A stretch of DNA of 64,000 nt, taken from positions 54,071,415 through 54,135,414 of the forward strand of contig OX393578.1 of the NCBI GenBank assembly GCA_947652605.1, in the 5' to 3' direction. The position numbers and the translations under genes were made by a program. Below the pieces are notes generated by a model that worked only from the letters and a program-made list of their open reading frames with translations, was not told where the DNA came from and searched no databases. Shown piece by piece: positions 12,251 through 23,850 of this stretch; within the stretch, counting starts at the first letter, position 1, and every line of letters begins with the position of its first letter. This DNA is from Elmis aenea (lineage: Eukaryota; Arthropoda; Insecta; Coleoptera; Elmidae).

Positions 12251-12284
12251 GGGGCCTTCGTTATATTAGCATAACGAAGGCCCC
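12251..12284. repeat. Perfect 14-bp stem-loop
   Basis: GGGGCCTTCGTTAT (12251-12264) and its exact reverse complement (12271-12284) enclose a 6-base loop, ATTAGC. The stem is much more GC-rich than its surroundings. Confidence 0.8.
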
Positions 12285-12310
12285 GGTTTGTTTCATGTGT
12301 ATGGTATTTA

Positions 12311-12925
12311 TACAGGGTGTTTCATAAATATTGCGAAAAAATTTAAGTGGTGAATCGAAAATTAAGGAGGGTCTTTCATATACATTTTTTTCCTTAGACG
12401 TCTCCTTTCTGAGTTACACCCCCCTAAAGGGGAGAGTAAAATTAGGTTTTTATTTTATTTCTCAAATTTGGATAGATGAAGAAGATGATATTTGGTAGAT
12501 GTTTTATACTTATTAAAAGGTTTCCCATAGTAATATTTTCAATCATCTCCCACCTTCACAGGGGGCTAAAAAGTGCGACCCCTGTTGGTTTTTTTATCAA
12601 AACCTTTTGGTGTGTTAAAATTTGCAATTTTGCAATTTTTGTTTGAAAGACTGATTTATTTAGAAACTTTTTTTGTTCTTTAGTTGTTCTCGTAAAACCT
12701 ACTGTTTTTGAGTAAAAAATAAAACAAAATTATGCTTTAGCTGAATGTTTGTAATACATTTTTTGCAGTTTTTCTTTTTTAAGTTATTTAATAGTATAAT
12801 TAATGGAATGAAACCTTTGACCTAATTACCTCCATAATGGTTGATAATCGGACACATTTTTATTTATTTATTGACCCTCTGAGCATATCCAAAATATTTC
12901 TATTTCCTTCCGTAACACCCTGTTT
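12311..12925. mobile_element. TACAGGGTG element, short copy of the 41294 family
   Basis: It begins TACAGGGTGTTTCATAAATA after TA and follows the left arm of 41294: CTTAGACGTCTCC, ATTTGGTAGATGTTTTATA and CATCTCCCACCTTCAC. It ends at about 12925 with ACACCCTGT, where the last bases are mutated and the TA is lost. It has no coding potential. Confidence 0.6.
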
Positions 12926-12929
12926 GTCG

Positions 12930-13990
12930 TAAAAATGACCGAAATGTTTACAAATAGCAAAAAAGGCAATGTGTTATGACAAATATTTCGTTATTAAAGT
13001 TTCTTAGCACATCTAACATCGTGATATGAATGGAACATCACCTTTAAACAGAAGAAAACTATTATATCTGTCGAAATAAAACGTTAAAATATGATATTGT
13101 ATAATTAGGACAGCTGTGAAAGAATAACTTCACAGAAAACCAGCGTATCGAATTTTTTTTGCTTCGCATAGAACGTGCTTACGTTTTATGATTTATTTAA
13201 ATGCAATTTGTAGGTTTCGAGGGAGTAAACGGGACGTAATAACAAAATTAGCTTCGGCAAATGTTTTTAATCCATTAAAACTGAATGATAAATATTTTTA
13301 AAATTCACTTGGCTTAAAATCGATTAAGATGTTTCAAAACTGCAATAATATTTTATGCATTTCATAATATTAGAAAATTATGAACTGAAAATTGGTTGAA
13401 TTAACTGCAAAGTAACGCTAGAAATAATGTCCATTTCGTGTAAGATGTTTGTAAGTCTTATTAAGCAATTGAATTGTAGATGTTTCTAAAAATACAGTTG
13501 TTCTTAGAAAATGTTTCGCTGGTAAATGTTCTCCGTGGAAAAACACGATGTGGTTGATGCAGTCAGGCGTGTCTGCTGGTTTTTGCTGATAACAAGCAGA
13601 CAAAATGAGAACTATTGCCTGTAAAACCGATCAGTTATTATTCATGTCACGCATGTACCCTAAAAATATTGGTTCGGGTTTACATACAATTAAATTTGGA
13701 GGAGATGTGAGCATGTCTATCGCAGCATTTAACTACTCCAGAAATCGATTTATTGAACGAAATCTGTGGTTAAATGTGCCATATTAAGTTACGACAAAAC
13801 TTTACAGTCTAAAGACAAAGTTATATTACATCCAGTCAACTACTTATTTAAAAACAGATTATAATTACATATGAGTTCAAAATTAATCCAATATTTGTGT
13901 GTAGATAAATCAACAACATTAATTAATTAAGGAAACATCAAAGTTTAAACACAAATTTTAAGTAAAGTCGAGTCATTTATTAAACCAAAA
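12930..13990. other. No repeat recognised; two unassigned open frames
   Basis: This stretch lacks obvious TE ends. A minus-strand frame (13418-13603, containing CINHIVFFHGEHLP) and a plus-strand frame (13605-13787) sit back to back. Neither matches a family I recognise, and no splice sites could be assigned. They may be exon remnants or chance. Confidence 0.35.
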
Positions 13991-14402
13991 TAGGTGAAAA
14001 AATTTACAGTACGGGTGGTCCAAAGATTACATGGGTATTCGGTTAATATTCAAGATAGAGAAATGGTTCAATTACCTAAAATCTGCAATTTTTTGAGACA
14101 AATTCAGAACCGTTTTCAAAAATATTTTATCATTTCCGATCTTTAAATTATTAGTAAAAAAGTTTTTTTGTGTCATATTAATAATTTTAATTTTAATATC
14201 TCCGTTATTGTTGTATATACTCGTATCTAAAAAAATTATGAAGATAATTTTTGGATATTTTTATGTAAAATTCGATGATACTAAAAAAAAAATATTTAAG
14301 CTCACCGTTAAAAAGTTATGACACAAATATACCTTACTTAAATGGAAGCTATAGTTGGCTATGACTTATTTAAATTTTTTATTTTTTCCTCATTTTAAAT
14401 AC

Positions 14403-14535
14403 ATACACAGCGTCGTTTAAAAAGTCTGCAACAAATGGGAAAAAAATTCATTATTGGTTTCTTTCGCAGAAAATTTTATTTATCCGATATTGACATTAAG
14501 AAGGTTTCAAAATTATCGAATTTAGCAACATTATC
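14403..14535. repeat. Partial copy of the 30012 palindromic family
   Basis: The phrase AAAAAGTCTGCAACAAATGG followed by ATTATTGGTTTCTTTCGCAG and AAAATTTTATT matches the arm unit of 30012-31008. Only one arm is present. A terminus-like CACAGCGTCG starts it. Confidence 0.5.
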
Positions 14536-14544
14536 AACTGGAGT

Positions 14545-14795
14545 CAGCGTTTCTCAAACTTTTTACTCTGAGGAGCGCTTCCAAAATTAAAAGCTTACAG
14601 GGGACCCCCATGAATTGTATTGTAGACAATATTTTTGTTTTCTTGTTTAATTACAATTTATCTTAATTTTTTGTAGAGTTGAAATTCATAGATAAGTAAT
14701 GAAATTTTTATTTAATAATAAATCTGGATCATTTTCGAAAGCTTGGGGACCCCTGCAACCCCAGGGGTCCGCGGATCTCACTTTGAGGGACACTT
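14545..14795. mobile_element. hAT-type MITE
   Basis: The left end CAGCGTTTCTCAAACTTTTT and the right end (GGGGTCCGCGGATC then CACTTTGAGGGACACTT) are inverted and resemble the common hAT MITE ends that read CAGTGTTTCTCAAA. GGGGACCCC-type words lie on both sides. The flanking 8-mers are diverged and give no clean target duplication. It is about 250 bp and non-coding. Confidence 0.55.
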
Positions 14796-15288
14796 AGCTA
14801 GAGGAATATTAAAAGATAAATGTTATTTTATTGTTTGGACTCATCGGGGAATGGTGATAGATGAGATATGGCCATTGTTACTTTTACTTGTTCTTATTTT
14901 AATTGATTTTTGATAGATAGGGACAAGCAATTTTGGGATACCAAAATGAAATCAAAATTAATAAGTTTTTATGGAAATTGTCTGTTATTAAAAATTATAG
15001 ATCCACGATATGCTAGAAACTTGAACATTGGAAACCCTAAAAGAAACTAAAACAATGTTTTATAGTATTATTCAATAGGTTCAATATTTTTGACTACGTG
15101 TCAAGATATTAATTATAGTTTATTTTGTTTATTTTTTGCTAGTTTTAATATAATAAAAATATGTAAATATAAGTTTTTTTTTTATTTATTTCTTCTTTTT
15201 ATAATAGGAAATATGAAAAATAATTAAAATTATTTGTACATTAAATTAATATTGATTATTACTTTAATAAAACTTAAACTTTATAACA

Positions 15289-15715
15289 TTTAATTTTTTC
15301 TTCAAGCGTCTTATAATGTCTATATTATTCTACTGAACGCCTCATGTAAAAATACGTCATTATTTTACTAGTACAATAATATCTCATTATATCACTAGTA
15401 CTATAATGGTCGCTAAGCAACCGCAAAATGCGCTACGCTCATTGGTTGAATTTAGTAAAAGTGGGCGTGATTTTGTTCAATACATGTTTGACAGAAAAAT
15501 GAGAATCTGACAGATGAAGTAGGTAAAACTTTATGTATTTGCTTGATTTTCGCTATTTCTTTGACGCTTGAAGAAAAAATTTAATATGCACCTCGACAGG
15601 AAAGTTCCTTTTTATCACTCGTGTGGTTATTTGCCGAGACTTCGTCTCGGCAAATAATATCCACACTCGTGATAAAAAGTCGAACTTTACTGCCTTGGTA
15701 CATAAATAACTATTT
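15289..15715. mobile_element. Foldback plus terminal hairpin module, copy 1
   Basis: An inverted repeat (AATTTTTTCTTCAAGCGTC at 15290 and its complement at about 15564-15583) is followed directly by ATGCACCTCG, then a long hairpin. The hairpin arms lie at 15609-15626/15661-15678 and 15629-15640/15644-15655. The module ends with CCTTGG and TACATAAATAACTATTT. The same order occurs at 53393-54034 with a different interior. Confidence 0.5.
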
Positions 15716-16434
15716 CTTAAAGTAATACTATAAAGTTTACGCCTTTAGGTGCTAACCGCTAGGATAACTTGACGCACTCAGGGTTGAAAATAGACAATGA
15801 TAGACTGCTATGATAACGAATGTATGGCTGGGAAATATGGAAAGGGTAATTAGTTTTGCTATATTGTTTTCGGTTAGCGTACTAGAAAGACATTAAGTGT
15901 ATTATTACTTCTGCAAAAATTTGCATTTCGACTAAGATTTAGATCACCCTTAAACTTAATAACTTTCTTATATATTATCGTATCTAGGCGACTTTTTTAA
16001 CAAGTATTCTCTTCGATTGGCCGAATCACACTGTGTGAAAAATTATTCTTCGTGAGATTTAATAACTCAAATAAGTTTAAGGTCGCAAATTTTGGAAAGC
16101 GCGTGCAGCTTAAAATGTTACATGCGAGAACTTTTTTAATTTTTTTAAATATGTCACTCCTATATCAAGACGAAATTGTAACAAAATATTAGCGAAGTTT
16201 TCCAACAAACAAAATCAGATTTCCCTAACGGTTTAAGAGATTTTTTAAATATATGTCTTTGTGGCGTCCTAAGGTGTAAACTATTAATTTTTAAGACTGT
16301 TATTTTACGAATAATAAAGCCAACAATACTTTTAAAACTTAAAATCACAATAAACTTAACTTCTTGCAAAAAATAATAGCGCTTATACATCACCTATTTA
16401 ATATTTATGTAATAAAAATTTCCAGTAGGTAATA

Positions 16435-17344
16435 ACGGGTGGCGCAAAAGTCATCACCCTATCGAATGATGGTCGCATTTTTGCAAATGGGATCTTAACT
16501 CATCGCGATTTTGACATTTGTGAAGTAAACAAAGGCAGAATACACTTAGACAAACAATGGATCGCTATACTCGTCAAGAACGAGGAATAATTGTGACAAT
16601 GTTTTTGACAAATAATCGGTCGGTGGTTTTGGCTCAACGTGAATTTCGTCGTCGATTTCCTGGTCGTGTGGCACCAACTGGTTAAACAATGAGGCGTTTA
16701 GCCGCTCGCCTCGAGGAGACTGGCTCAACGCGGGACCGTAGCAGATCTGGTCGGCCCCGGAGCAGCCGTTTAGTCAAAAAATACTCCTGTGTGGCTGCAG
16801 ATGTCCAAAAACACCCTGAAACATCCACCAGGCGACGGGCTACGCAATTGGGCATCAGTAGACGGTCTTACCAGAGAATTTTATTGAAAGACTTAAGGAT
16901 GTTTCCCTGCAAAGTGCAAACCACACACACAGAACGAAGGACAATGGACATTTTGAGGCAAGCATTTACCCGACGCTTACTTTCTCGTTTTGGCGATTTG
17001 CACTGGCCCGCAAGATCACCCGATTTGTCAGTTTTAGACTTCATTCTTTGGGGATTTTTGAAATCACGGGTCTTTACGAACAAGCCACAAACCTTGGAAG
17101 CTCTAAAGAAAAATCCTACAAGAAGTGATCAATTTATTGGCAGATCGCAGATGAAAAATGCTATAAAACGAGCCCAAATGTGCATCAACTCTGGCGGCGC
17201 CCACTTGACTGATATAGTATTCGCGACAATGGGAAAAAATTTAAATGTCTACATAAACATAATCAATAAACAGAACCAATTATTTTTATTTACAAACAAA
17301 GTTACTGCCTTAAGAAATCGAGTGAGGACTTTTGCGCCACCTTG
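16435..17344 (+). mobile_element. Internally deleted mariner/Tc1-type element
   Basis: Inverted termini: GGTGGCGCAAAAGTC at the left and GACTTTTGCGCCACC at the right. TA lies at 16433-16434 and 17345-17346. Length is 910 bp. It contains the start and end of a transposase but lacks the middle. Insertion into the 7900/15960 repeat family gives an empty-site comparison. Confidence 0.8.
16558..17300 (+). pseudogene. Mariner/Tc1-type transposase with the central catalytic region deleted
   Basis: From ATG 16558 the translation starts MDRYTRQERGIIVTMFLTNN, with a stop at about 16683. A 241-codon open frame then includes ETGSTRDRSRSGRPRSS, TSTRRRATQLGISRRS and LKDLRMFPCKVQ, the paired HTH region of these transposases. 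It jumps directly to HWPARSPDLSVLDFILWG, which carries the third catalytic Asp. The blocks with the first and second Asp are missing. In-frame joining across the deletion leaves a DNA-binding protein without catalysis. Confidence 0.75.
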
Positions 17345-17620
17345 TAGTAGAAAAGTGAAAACTATATGTAAAAAAGACGCGATATTTTTAAAGTTTTCCC
17401 AAAAGAAGCGGTAATGCTAATCATATTGAAAACGCAAGTAAAGAATCTTACGTAGTTTTTCATTCTCGACAACTTTTAATAATACATTTTTGTCGTTAAA
17501 TAATCAAGGGAGCCAATAGGTATTTGCAACCGTTTAATTTTGCATGGTTAAGTCTATGTACTATAATCTCAGTCAACACCCTACATGTGTAGTAGCCTAG
17601 TAGCACATAAAAATATAGTA

Positions 17621-17869
17621 ACCGAGCTCGGTGGCTGGTCGGTACGCAACCTTCCGAGTTAATCGGGAGGTCGTGGGTTCGAATCCCACGGCCGTCTGTC
17701 ATCGTAGAGGTTTCAGGTGGTTTCCTCTACCTACTATAGGCAAATGCTGTGACAGTACTTCCACCTACCCTTACCTTACCCACCCTTTCCTTGTTCCCCG
17801 CCCCCTCCTCCCGGACGCTAATGGCCAAAGTAGTTGAAGCGTCCTTAAACCAACAATTAAAAAATAAAT
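17621..17869 (+). mobile_element. tRNA-derived SINE
   Basis: The 5' part has an A-box-like TGGCTGGTCGG (17632-17642) and a perfect B-box GGTTCGAATCC (17676-17686), the internal RNA polymerase III promoter of tRNA-derived SINEs. A non-tRNA body follows, and the end is an A-rich tail (AAAAAATAAATAAATA). AAATATAGTA (17611-17620) and AAATATGGTA (17870-17879) are a near-perfect 10-bp target duplication. It does not fold as a functional tRNA gene. The open frames crossing it are spurious. Confidence 0.8.
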
Positions 17870-17879
17870 AAATATGGTA

Positions 17880-18930
17880 GTTACTATAATAAGCCGTTGT
17901 TATTCGTTATTATAACATAAAACCACAAACAATTTACTTCTCTTGTATTTTTAGTCGCTTATTTGTTTGGGGCGTTTGTTTACAGTAACGAAACAGCAGA
18001 TAATTTGACCTTTAATTCTTATCAAAAGATTAACACGTCCTTAATAGGTAGGCGTAATGAGTAAGCGGTAATCATTTAAACTGAACGAAAAAGAGTAGGC
18101 GAAATTGATTACAAAGGCGGTTGAAAAACATTAAGTTATAAATAAACAGTATATTTGTCGGGTTTTTGTTTTCGTAAATGGAACGCCGTAATTTTAGGAT
18201 GCAACTGGGGTAGTGCTCGAACACAAATCCAAAGTTATGTTCGAAGTTAGTTATTGATCGTGATAGACTTTTTGCCTTTTGCGAACATAGAAATTCTCTT
18301 AAAATTTCGATGCGTATGGAACAAATTATGAATTATTTCAGTTCGTACCGCCAGGTAAAAAAAATTGGTTTACGGATGTCAGCGGAATTTTCTGACGATA
18401 AGTAACACGACTAACATTTACTAAGATTCTGTTTTAAAGTCATTACTTTCAGCAATATTACACTTAATTATTATTACTTCTAAAAAGATCCCAATCAGTC
18501 TTCTTTCGGAATACTTGTACAATAATCGTGAACGGTATTCTCTCCTAAGACAAGAACTTTTTAACTCGCAAATTTCTCTCAAGTCCAAAGCATAACCAAA
18601 GTTTGCTCTATTACTTTAATCATTTTCCAGCTAAAAACTGGAGAGAGGAAGCTGCCGTATTAGAAGATGCATTATCGTGAGAGAGCATTATCGCTTTCTC
18701 TGTGTAGGTACCATATCTTCTACTTTTGTACATCCACCTTTATTGCATTAGCCATTGACAGTGACACACGAGGAAACTGCATAAATTACTCGCTGATTTT
18801 TTATCATTGTCGGAGTTTACGTATCTTCGGGAATCCATAGGCGTTTCTTTTGGTAGGTCTAAAAAGGGTAGATCAAGAAAGGTGCTAGATGTTCTTTATG
18901 AATCTATCAGAAAATCGCTTGGCGAGGTAT
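17880..18930. other. No recognised coding feature
   Basis: The first half is AT-rich and featureless. From about 18640 there are scattered words such as CATTATCGCTTTC and GGTATCGCTTT that reappear after the piggyBac remnant, pointing to a decayed tandem repeat. Confidence 0.4.
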
Positions 18931-18938
18931 CGCTTTAA

Positions 18939-19507
18939 CCTTTAACTAGTCGCGTGTACTGTGTATACATAACTACTCGCATGGCGCCTCGGAGGCACCA
19001 TTGGGGTTTTATAACAATATTTTTGACTTAAAATCTTAAAAATGTGTTAAACTGCTTTATTCATGAAATATAAGCTAAATCTTAAAAAGAATAACAATGA
19101 CTAAATAAATTATAAGATATAAAAAATATATATCTGTATATAAAACATAACTGTAAAAACAGATTTTTTTTTTTTTAATACGAATCAAACATTGGATGCA
19201 AAGCATTCACTGCACAATTTTATTGTATGCTCTGAACAAATATTTTTATGGCATTGCGAACAAATTTGTTGCGAATTTCGATTTTTAGCCCTAGGGCATA
19301 ATTGATAGCGTTCATGCCGAGTAGCACATAATTGCATTTTACGGACTGTAAAATAGAGAAATATGAATAATACTATATAATTCGTATTCCTAAAAGTACA
19401 ATTGAGGAATACATAAACAGATATTAGTGACAAAAAAATTATTAAAAATGTAACAACGATTTAAAAAACGCTTGGCGCCTCTGCGGCGCCGTGCGACTAC
19501 TTAAAGG
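18939..19507 (-). mobile_element. Internally deleted piggyBac-like element
   Basis: TTAA flanks both sides (18935-18938 and 19508-19511), the piggyBac target site. The termini are CCTTTAACTAGTCGC and, inverted, CCTTTAAGTAGTCGC. Subterminal GGCGCC-rich segments lie on both sides. The 569-bp body keeps only the C-terminal Cys-rich domain of the transposase, on the minus strand. Confidence 0.85.
19185..19343 (-). pseudogene. C-terminal Cys-rich domain of a piggyBac transposase
   Basis: The minus-strand frame ends with CATRHERYQLCPRAKNRNS, then ICSQCHKNICSEHTIKLC and SEC. This C-x-x-C/C-x-x-H/C-x-x-C spacing is the zinc-binding domain at the end of piggyBac transposases, which contacts the element ends. 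The catalytic DDD core is deleted. The upstream part of the open frame is non-homologous sequence. Confidence 0.75.
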
Positions 19508-19958
19508 TTAAGAGTGTTCTTCTAGAGGTTAAGTCCTTGCCTGACTAGTGCCGTAGTTCTTTGGGCGTTATCGCTGTCAGAGGCTTTGGGCAAACTATCG
19601 CAGTCAGAGCACACCAGGTGCCAGCCGTCCTTTGTGAACCTTACAGAGAATTTCTTGATGAGGTATCGCTTTGAAGGTGTTCTGGAAGTTTACTCCTTGC
19701 CTGACTTCTTGCTGTTCTATTACAGTTGAACACAACAATACAAGTTATCGTTGGCAGATGGCTCACTAGATTGGTTATACCTTGTTCTATCGTCGAAGTT
19801 TGATTAGGCGCGTTATCGCTGTCAGGTCGGACCTGCAGGTCCTTTTTTTCTTATAACGTAACTTTATGTACATGATCACTTCGTACCTTCGCTTTATTTA
19901 CGTAGAAATACGTAATATATATTTAAACTTATAAAAGGCAACAAAATAGTTGGCAATA

Positions 19959-20587
19959 TACAGGGTGTGTAAAAATTGGCGGAAGCGCTACACGTGGCGA
20001 TGTTCTTCGTAAAATTCTAAGTCGAAAATCTTAATACGAAAATGTTGTACCATGCTTGCTGTGTCTGCAAGAGGTCCTCAAAGTTTTGACATTAAGTTCT
20101 TTAATAAGCGTTATTATTAAATACTGGCAAATGAAAAAGCTGCAATTTGGAATAAAAATAAATTTCGAATAGTATTTTTTCCTAGATATTGTGTTCATCC
20201 TTTCAAAAATTGGTGTTGAAAATATGTAAATCACTGATTTGAATGAAAATAATACATATGGCAACATTGTCATTAGCTGTCATCTCTGTTTTTCTCGTAA
20301 TTATTTCTAGTTTGTGTTTTACGATACCCAAAAGTTTGCAGCTATGTTTACGAACTGAAGGCTTTCAGTTCGAACAAAAATTGTAAATACCTAAGTAAAA
20401 ATTGCTGATAAAAAAATGTCCAAACGCAAATCAATGTATGCAATGTTGCCAATTTATTTTTTCTTTAAATGGTTCCTGAAGCCATAGGAAGCATGGTACA
20501 ACATTTTTGTATCAAGATTTTCTACTTAGAATTTTACGAAGAACATCGTCAAGTGTAGCGCTTCCGCCAATTTATACACACCCTGTA
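19959..20587. mobile_element. TACAGGGTGTG palindromic element, copy A
   Basis: TA at 19957-19958 and 20588-20589 flanks inverted termini of about 107 bp. They start TACAGGGTGTGTAAAAATTG and include GGCGGAAGCGCTACAC and ATGTTGTACCATGC. The copy is 629 bp, non-coding and uninterrupted. It is the empty-site reference for copy B. Confidence 0.8.
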
Positions 20588-21087
20588 TATGATCCTACAA
20601 AATTTGTGACTTTTATTTACTTTCTATAACCTTAAGAGCAGTTTCAAACTCCGAGTTTTACGCATACCGACGTGAAGATTCACAAAGATTCAACGATCAC
20701 GAGACTAAACATTATGCAGGGTGTGTAAAAATTGGCGGAAGCGCTACACGTGGCGATGTTCTTCGTAAAATTCTAAGTCGAAAATCTTAATACGAAAATG
20801 TTGTACCATGCTTGCTGTGTCTGCAAGAGGTCCTCAAAGTTTTGACATTTAGTCCTTTAATAAGCGTTAATATTTAATACTTGCAAATGAAAAAGCTGCA
20901 ATTTGGAATAAAAATAGATTTCGAATAGTATTTTTTCCTTGATATTGTGTTCTTCCTTTTAAAAATTGGTGTTGAATTGATTTGAATGAAAATAATACAT
21001 ATGGCAACATTGTCATTAGCTGTCATCTCTGTTTTTCTCGTAATTATTTCTAGTTTGTGTTAGACCTGACCAAAAAGTTTGCAGCTA

Positions 21088-22005
21088 CGAGGTGTGATCA
21101 AAAAATACGGTGAATGAATTTTTATAGCAGCAACTGCTGACGCTACATCCATTTGAAGTATTAAGTCCAATAGTCTGATCCGTTGAGACAGTCAGTGTCA
21201 AGTTTGAACAAGTTGTGACTTGTCAGTCGGTTTCCAGAGCTGAAAGAGTCAGATCGTGTTTACCGTGTCTGTCGCGCATCATGGATTTCGAACAACGCCT
21301 TAACATTAAGTTTTGCTTTAAGTTGCAAAAAAGTGCCAAAGAAGCTCATGAAATGTTAAAATCAGTGTATGGTGATAATGTGGTGACTGTTTACAAGTGG
21401 TATAGTGGTATGAGCGATTTAAAACCGCAAATGAGTCGGTTGAAGACGAGCAACGCTTGGAACGTCCTTCGACATCAAAAACAGACGAAAACGTGCAAAA
21501 AGTGGCAAAAATGGTTCGCTCCAAGGGGAACAACTATAAACTCCGAATATTACAAGGGTATTCTGCAATGTTTGCGAAACGATGTACGGAGAAAGAGACC
21601 AGAAAAATGAGCCCAATGGCTTCCTCCTTCATCACGACAACGCGCCAGGCCGCACCTCGCTTCTGATCCGCGAGTTTTTGGGCGAAAAAAGGTTCCTGTC
21701 TGTCCACATCCGCCTTACTCTCCGGATTTAGCACCATGTGACTTCTGGCTCTTCCCAAAAATAAAAACCGTGCTAAAACGAAAACGTTTTGATACCATTC
21801 CCGACATTGAGAGGGCCACAACGGAGCAGCTGAAGGCCCTTTCGAAAGAATCCTTCCAGGAATGCTTCCAATCATGGAATCAACGTTGGGATAAGGGCAT
21901 CGCTAGTCAAGGAGAGTACTTTGAAGGACATTAATTCAAATTTGACATAAGCTTATTATTTTGTTCGTAATAAAATTATTCACCATATATTTTGATCACA
22001 CCTCG
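21088..22005 (+). mobile_element. Internally deleted mariner (DD34D type)
   Basis: Inverted termini CGAGGTGTGATCAAAA at both ends, TA target duplications at 21086-21087 and 22006-22007, total 918 bp. It contains the transposase N-terminus and C-terminus with the centre missing. Confidence 0.85.
21281..21934 (+). pseudogene. Mariner transposase pseudogene
   Basis: From ATG 21281 the N-terminus reads MDFEQRLNIKFCFKLQKSA, then AHEMLKSVYGD, the mariner HTH region. Another frame continues with RPSTSKTDENVQKV (21457 onward), then jumps to INSEYYKGILQCLR. The second catalytic Asp is recognisable in HHDNAPAH (near 21630) and the third in PYSPDLAPCDFWLFPK (near 21725). The C-terminus ends at the stop at 21932. 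The first Asp region is deleted, and at least two frame changes exist. Confidence 0.8.
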
Positions 22006-22259
22006 TATGTTTACAAACTGGAGGCTTTCAGTTCAAACAAAAATTGTAAATACCTAAGTTAAAATTAATTGCTGATAAAAAACTGTCCAAACGCAAATCA
22101 ATGTATGCAATGTTGCCATTTTTTTTTCTTCAAATGGTTCCTGAGGCCATAGGAAGCATGGTACAACATTTTCGTATTAAGATTTTCGACTTAGAATTTT
22201 ACGAAGAACATCGCTCCGTGTAGCCCTTCCGCCAATTTTTACACACCCTGTATAAGTGT

Positions 22260-23850
22260 ATAAGCATCTTACTTTAGATAAAAGTAAAATCTAAAGTAAT
22301 TAGCAGCCAATTATTATAGTCCTAGTGGGGTACGTTACAATACACACAAATACACACACACAAACCCATACGAAGATACACACAATATAGTTAAAGGCAT
22401 ATGGTGCCCACACCAGTTTATTTCTTGACAAAAAAAAAACTTTAAATTAGCCCTTGCACAGAAAAGTGAGAATACACTATGGTAATTTTAGTTTAGCGAT
22501 CCTAAAATCCGTGTGGGTAGTAAAGTAATAAGAACGTTTTAAATTAAAATATGACAAAAAACCTGTTTTTTACAAATTAATCTGAAGAGTGAAAACAGCC
22601 AAGCGCGTAGAATTAACTTTTGGACGTAGTTTGAAAACGTGCATAATTAAGTGAGTTAAAATAATACCACCTTTTGAACTCTTAGTTTAAAAGTCACTAG
22701 CTCCGAGACTAACTTGATTGACGCTACATTGGATATAGTTTTTAGAGTCGATAAAAAATCTATTAAATTCGAGATGAACCTTTTTTCTAGGGGTCCCAGT
22801 TCTCTATTTCCGATATTGGCAATAAAAAAGTCGTTGAGTCTTACATTTTATGTTAAAAATGTTTGTTTCAAATAGAAGAAAGTAATAAAATCAATATTAA
22901 ACGTCGCTTGGATTGCGTAAAACTTAAATAGCGGTCATTTGAAATGTCTGGATGCCGTACGTCTTAATTTTTTGCATGGTTTTTGATTTAAAGCGTATAA
23001 AACAATTGAATCATAAGTTTTATTTATTAAAATTTAGATTTTTCATTAATACAGTTTACATTATAATCATTACATTTCTATAATTTAAAAATATATAATT
23101 ATATTACATTAAATGGGGAAAAAAAACTAGACGCAATATTTTCTTTACCATTACAGAAAAACGTTGTAAACACGTAGGTAATTTTGTTGTTAGTAGCTTT
23201 TGATAAGAAAGAGATCACCAGAAAATTGAAAAAAATTAATGTTTGTATTTACTTAGCAAATTACATGTCAACCTTAGTTCATCGGTAAAAGTAAATAAGC
23301 AAAAAATGTTTCAATTATGGCTTATTTTCATAAAGACAAAATTACATGCTATTATGTGGCTGTTTAATGGAAATACGTACAAAGCTACTACATCATTTGT
23401 TTTAAGAATATGTGAAATATTTTCAAGCACATGAACATTTTGTTTGTTTACGAAGGAACCCCAGCTTTTTGCTTTTTAAAACTTGAAGACAACTAAGGTT
23501 GCCATTAAAAAAAAAATATTTGGTATTACGTATCCGTTCAAATACCGTGTCTTTTTTGACACCAAATGATACGGAATTGGGTCGATATAGTGTGACACCA
23601 AGCTTGGCCTGAGTTTTTTATTATTTTACCTCAGTGTGTTTTTAATTACTTTTAAATGAATAGCACGGAACTAATACTGACGCGTCGGTTACTAAAACAT
23701 GTGTTTTTTTTATTTGCAATTTATTCAATGTTAGGTGTTATATTTTCAGAAATTAACACGCCACTTTGTCCAAATCGCAAAAAGTGTCATATTAACGCAA
23801 AATGCATGATAAAATTGGCAAACACTAAGCCGACCATTACCGTTTGTGTT
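22260..23850. other. No recognised feature
   Basis: AT-rich, with a short CA-rich patch at 22340-22390. Open frames at 23243-23434 and 23656-23994 show no known domain. The second runs into the foldback element and its end is repeat sequence. No promoter or exon could be supported. Confidence 0.45.

Larger units (their letters stand above)
15960..17580. repeat. Dispersed repeat, copy 2, split by a mariner insertion
   Basis: The two halves (15960-16434 and 17347-17580) align with the uninterrupted copy at about 7900-8566. The interruption is exactly the mariner-type element at 16435-17344 flanked by TA. The end reads CAGTCAACACCCTA, a mutated form of the CACCCTGTA terminus. Confidence 0.65.
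18860..19840. repeat. Decayed tandem repeat around the piggyBac element
   Basis: GAGGTATCGCTTT, a GTGTTCT word and CCTTGCCTGAC occur in the same order twice: once split by the piggyBac element (18925 then 19512-19545), and once continuous (about 19660-19710). A second word, CGTTATCGCTGTCAG, occurs at about 19567 and 19810. The function is unknown. Confidence 0.45.
20715..22252. mobile_element. TACAGGGTGTG palindromic element, copy B, with a nested mariner
   Basis: It matches copy A along both halves. The left half runs to AAAGTTTGCAGC at 21085, and the right half resumes at ATGTTTACAAACTG, just where copy A reads continuously. The interruption is the mariner at 21088-22005 with TA on each side. 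The first bases are mutated to TGCAGGGTG. Confidence 0.8.

Noticed and set aside
17632..17700. tRNA gene
   Set aside because: A and B boxes are present, but the sequence does not give a cloverleaf and continues into a SINE body with an A-rich tail.
17496..17837. Open frames on both strands with protein-like text (GIRTHDLPINSEG)
   Set aside because: They are translations of a tRNA-derived SINE, a common spurious call in insect annotations.
22340..22390. CA-rich patch as a microsatellite
   Set aside because: Too short and interrupted to matter.
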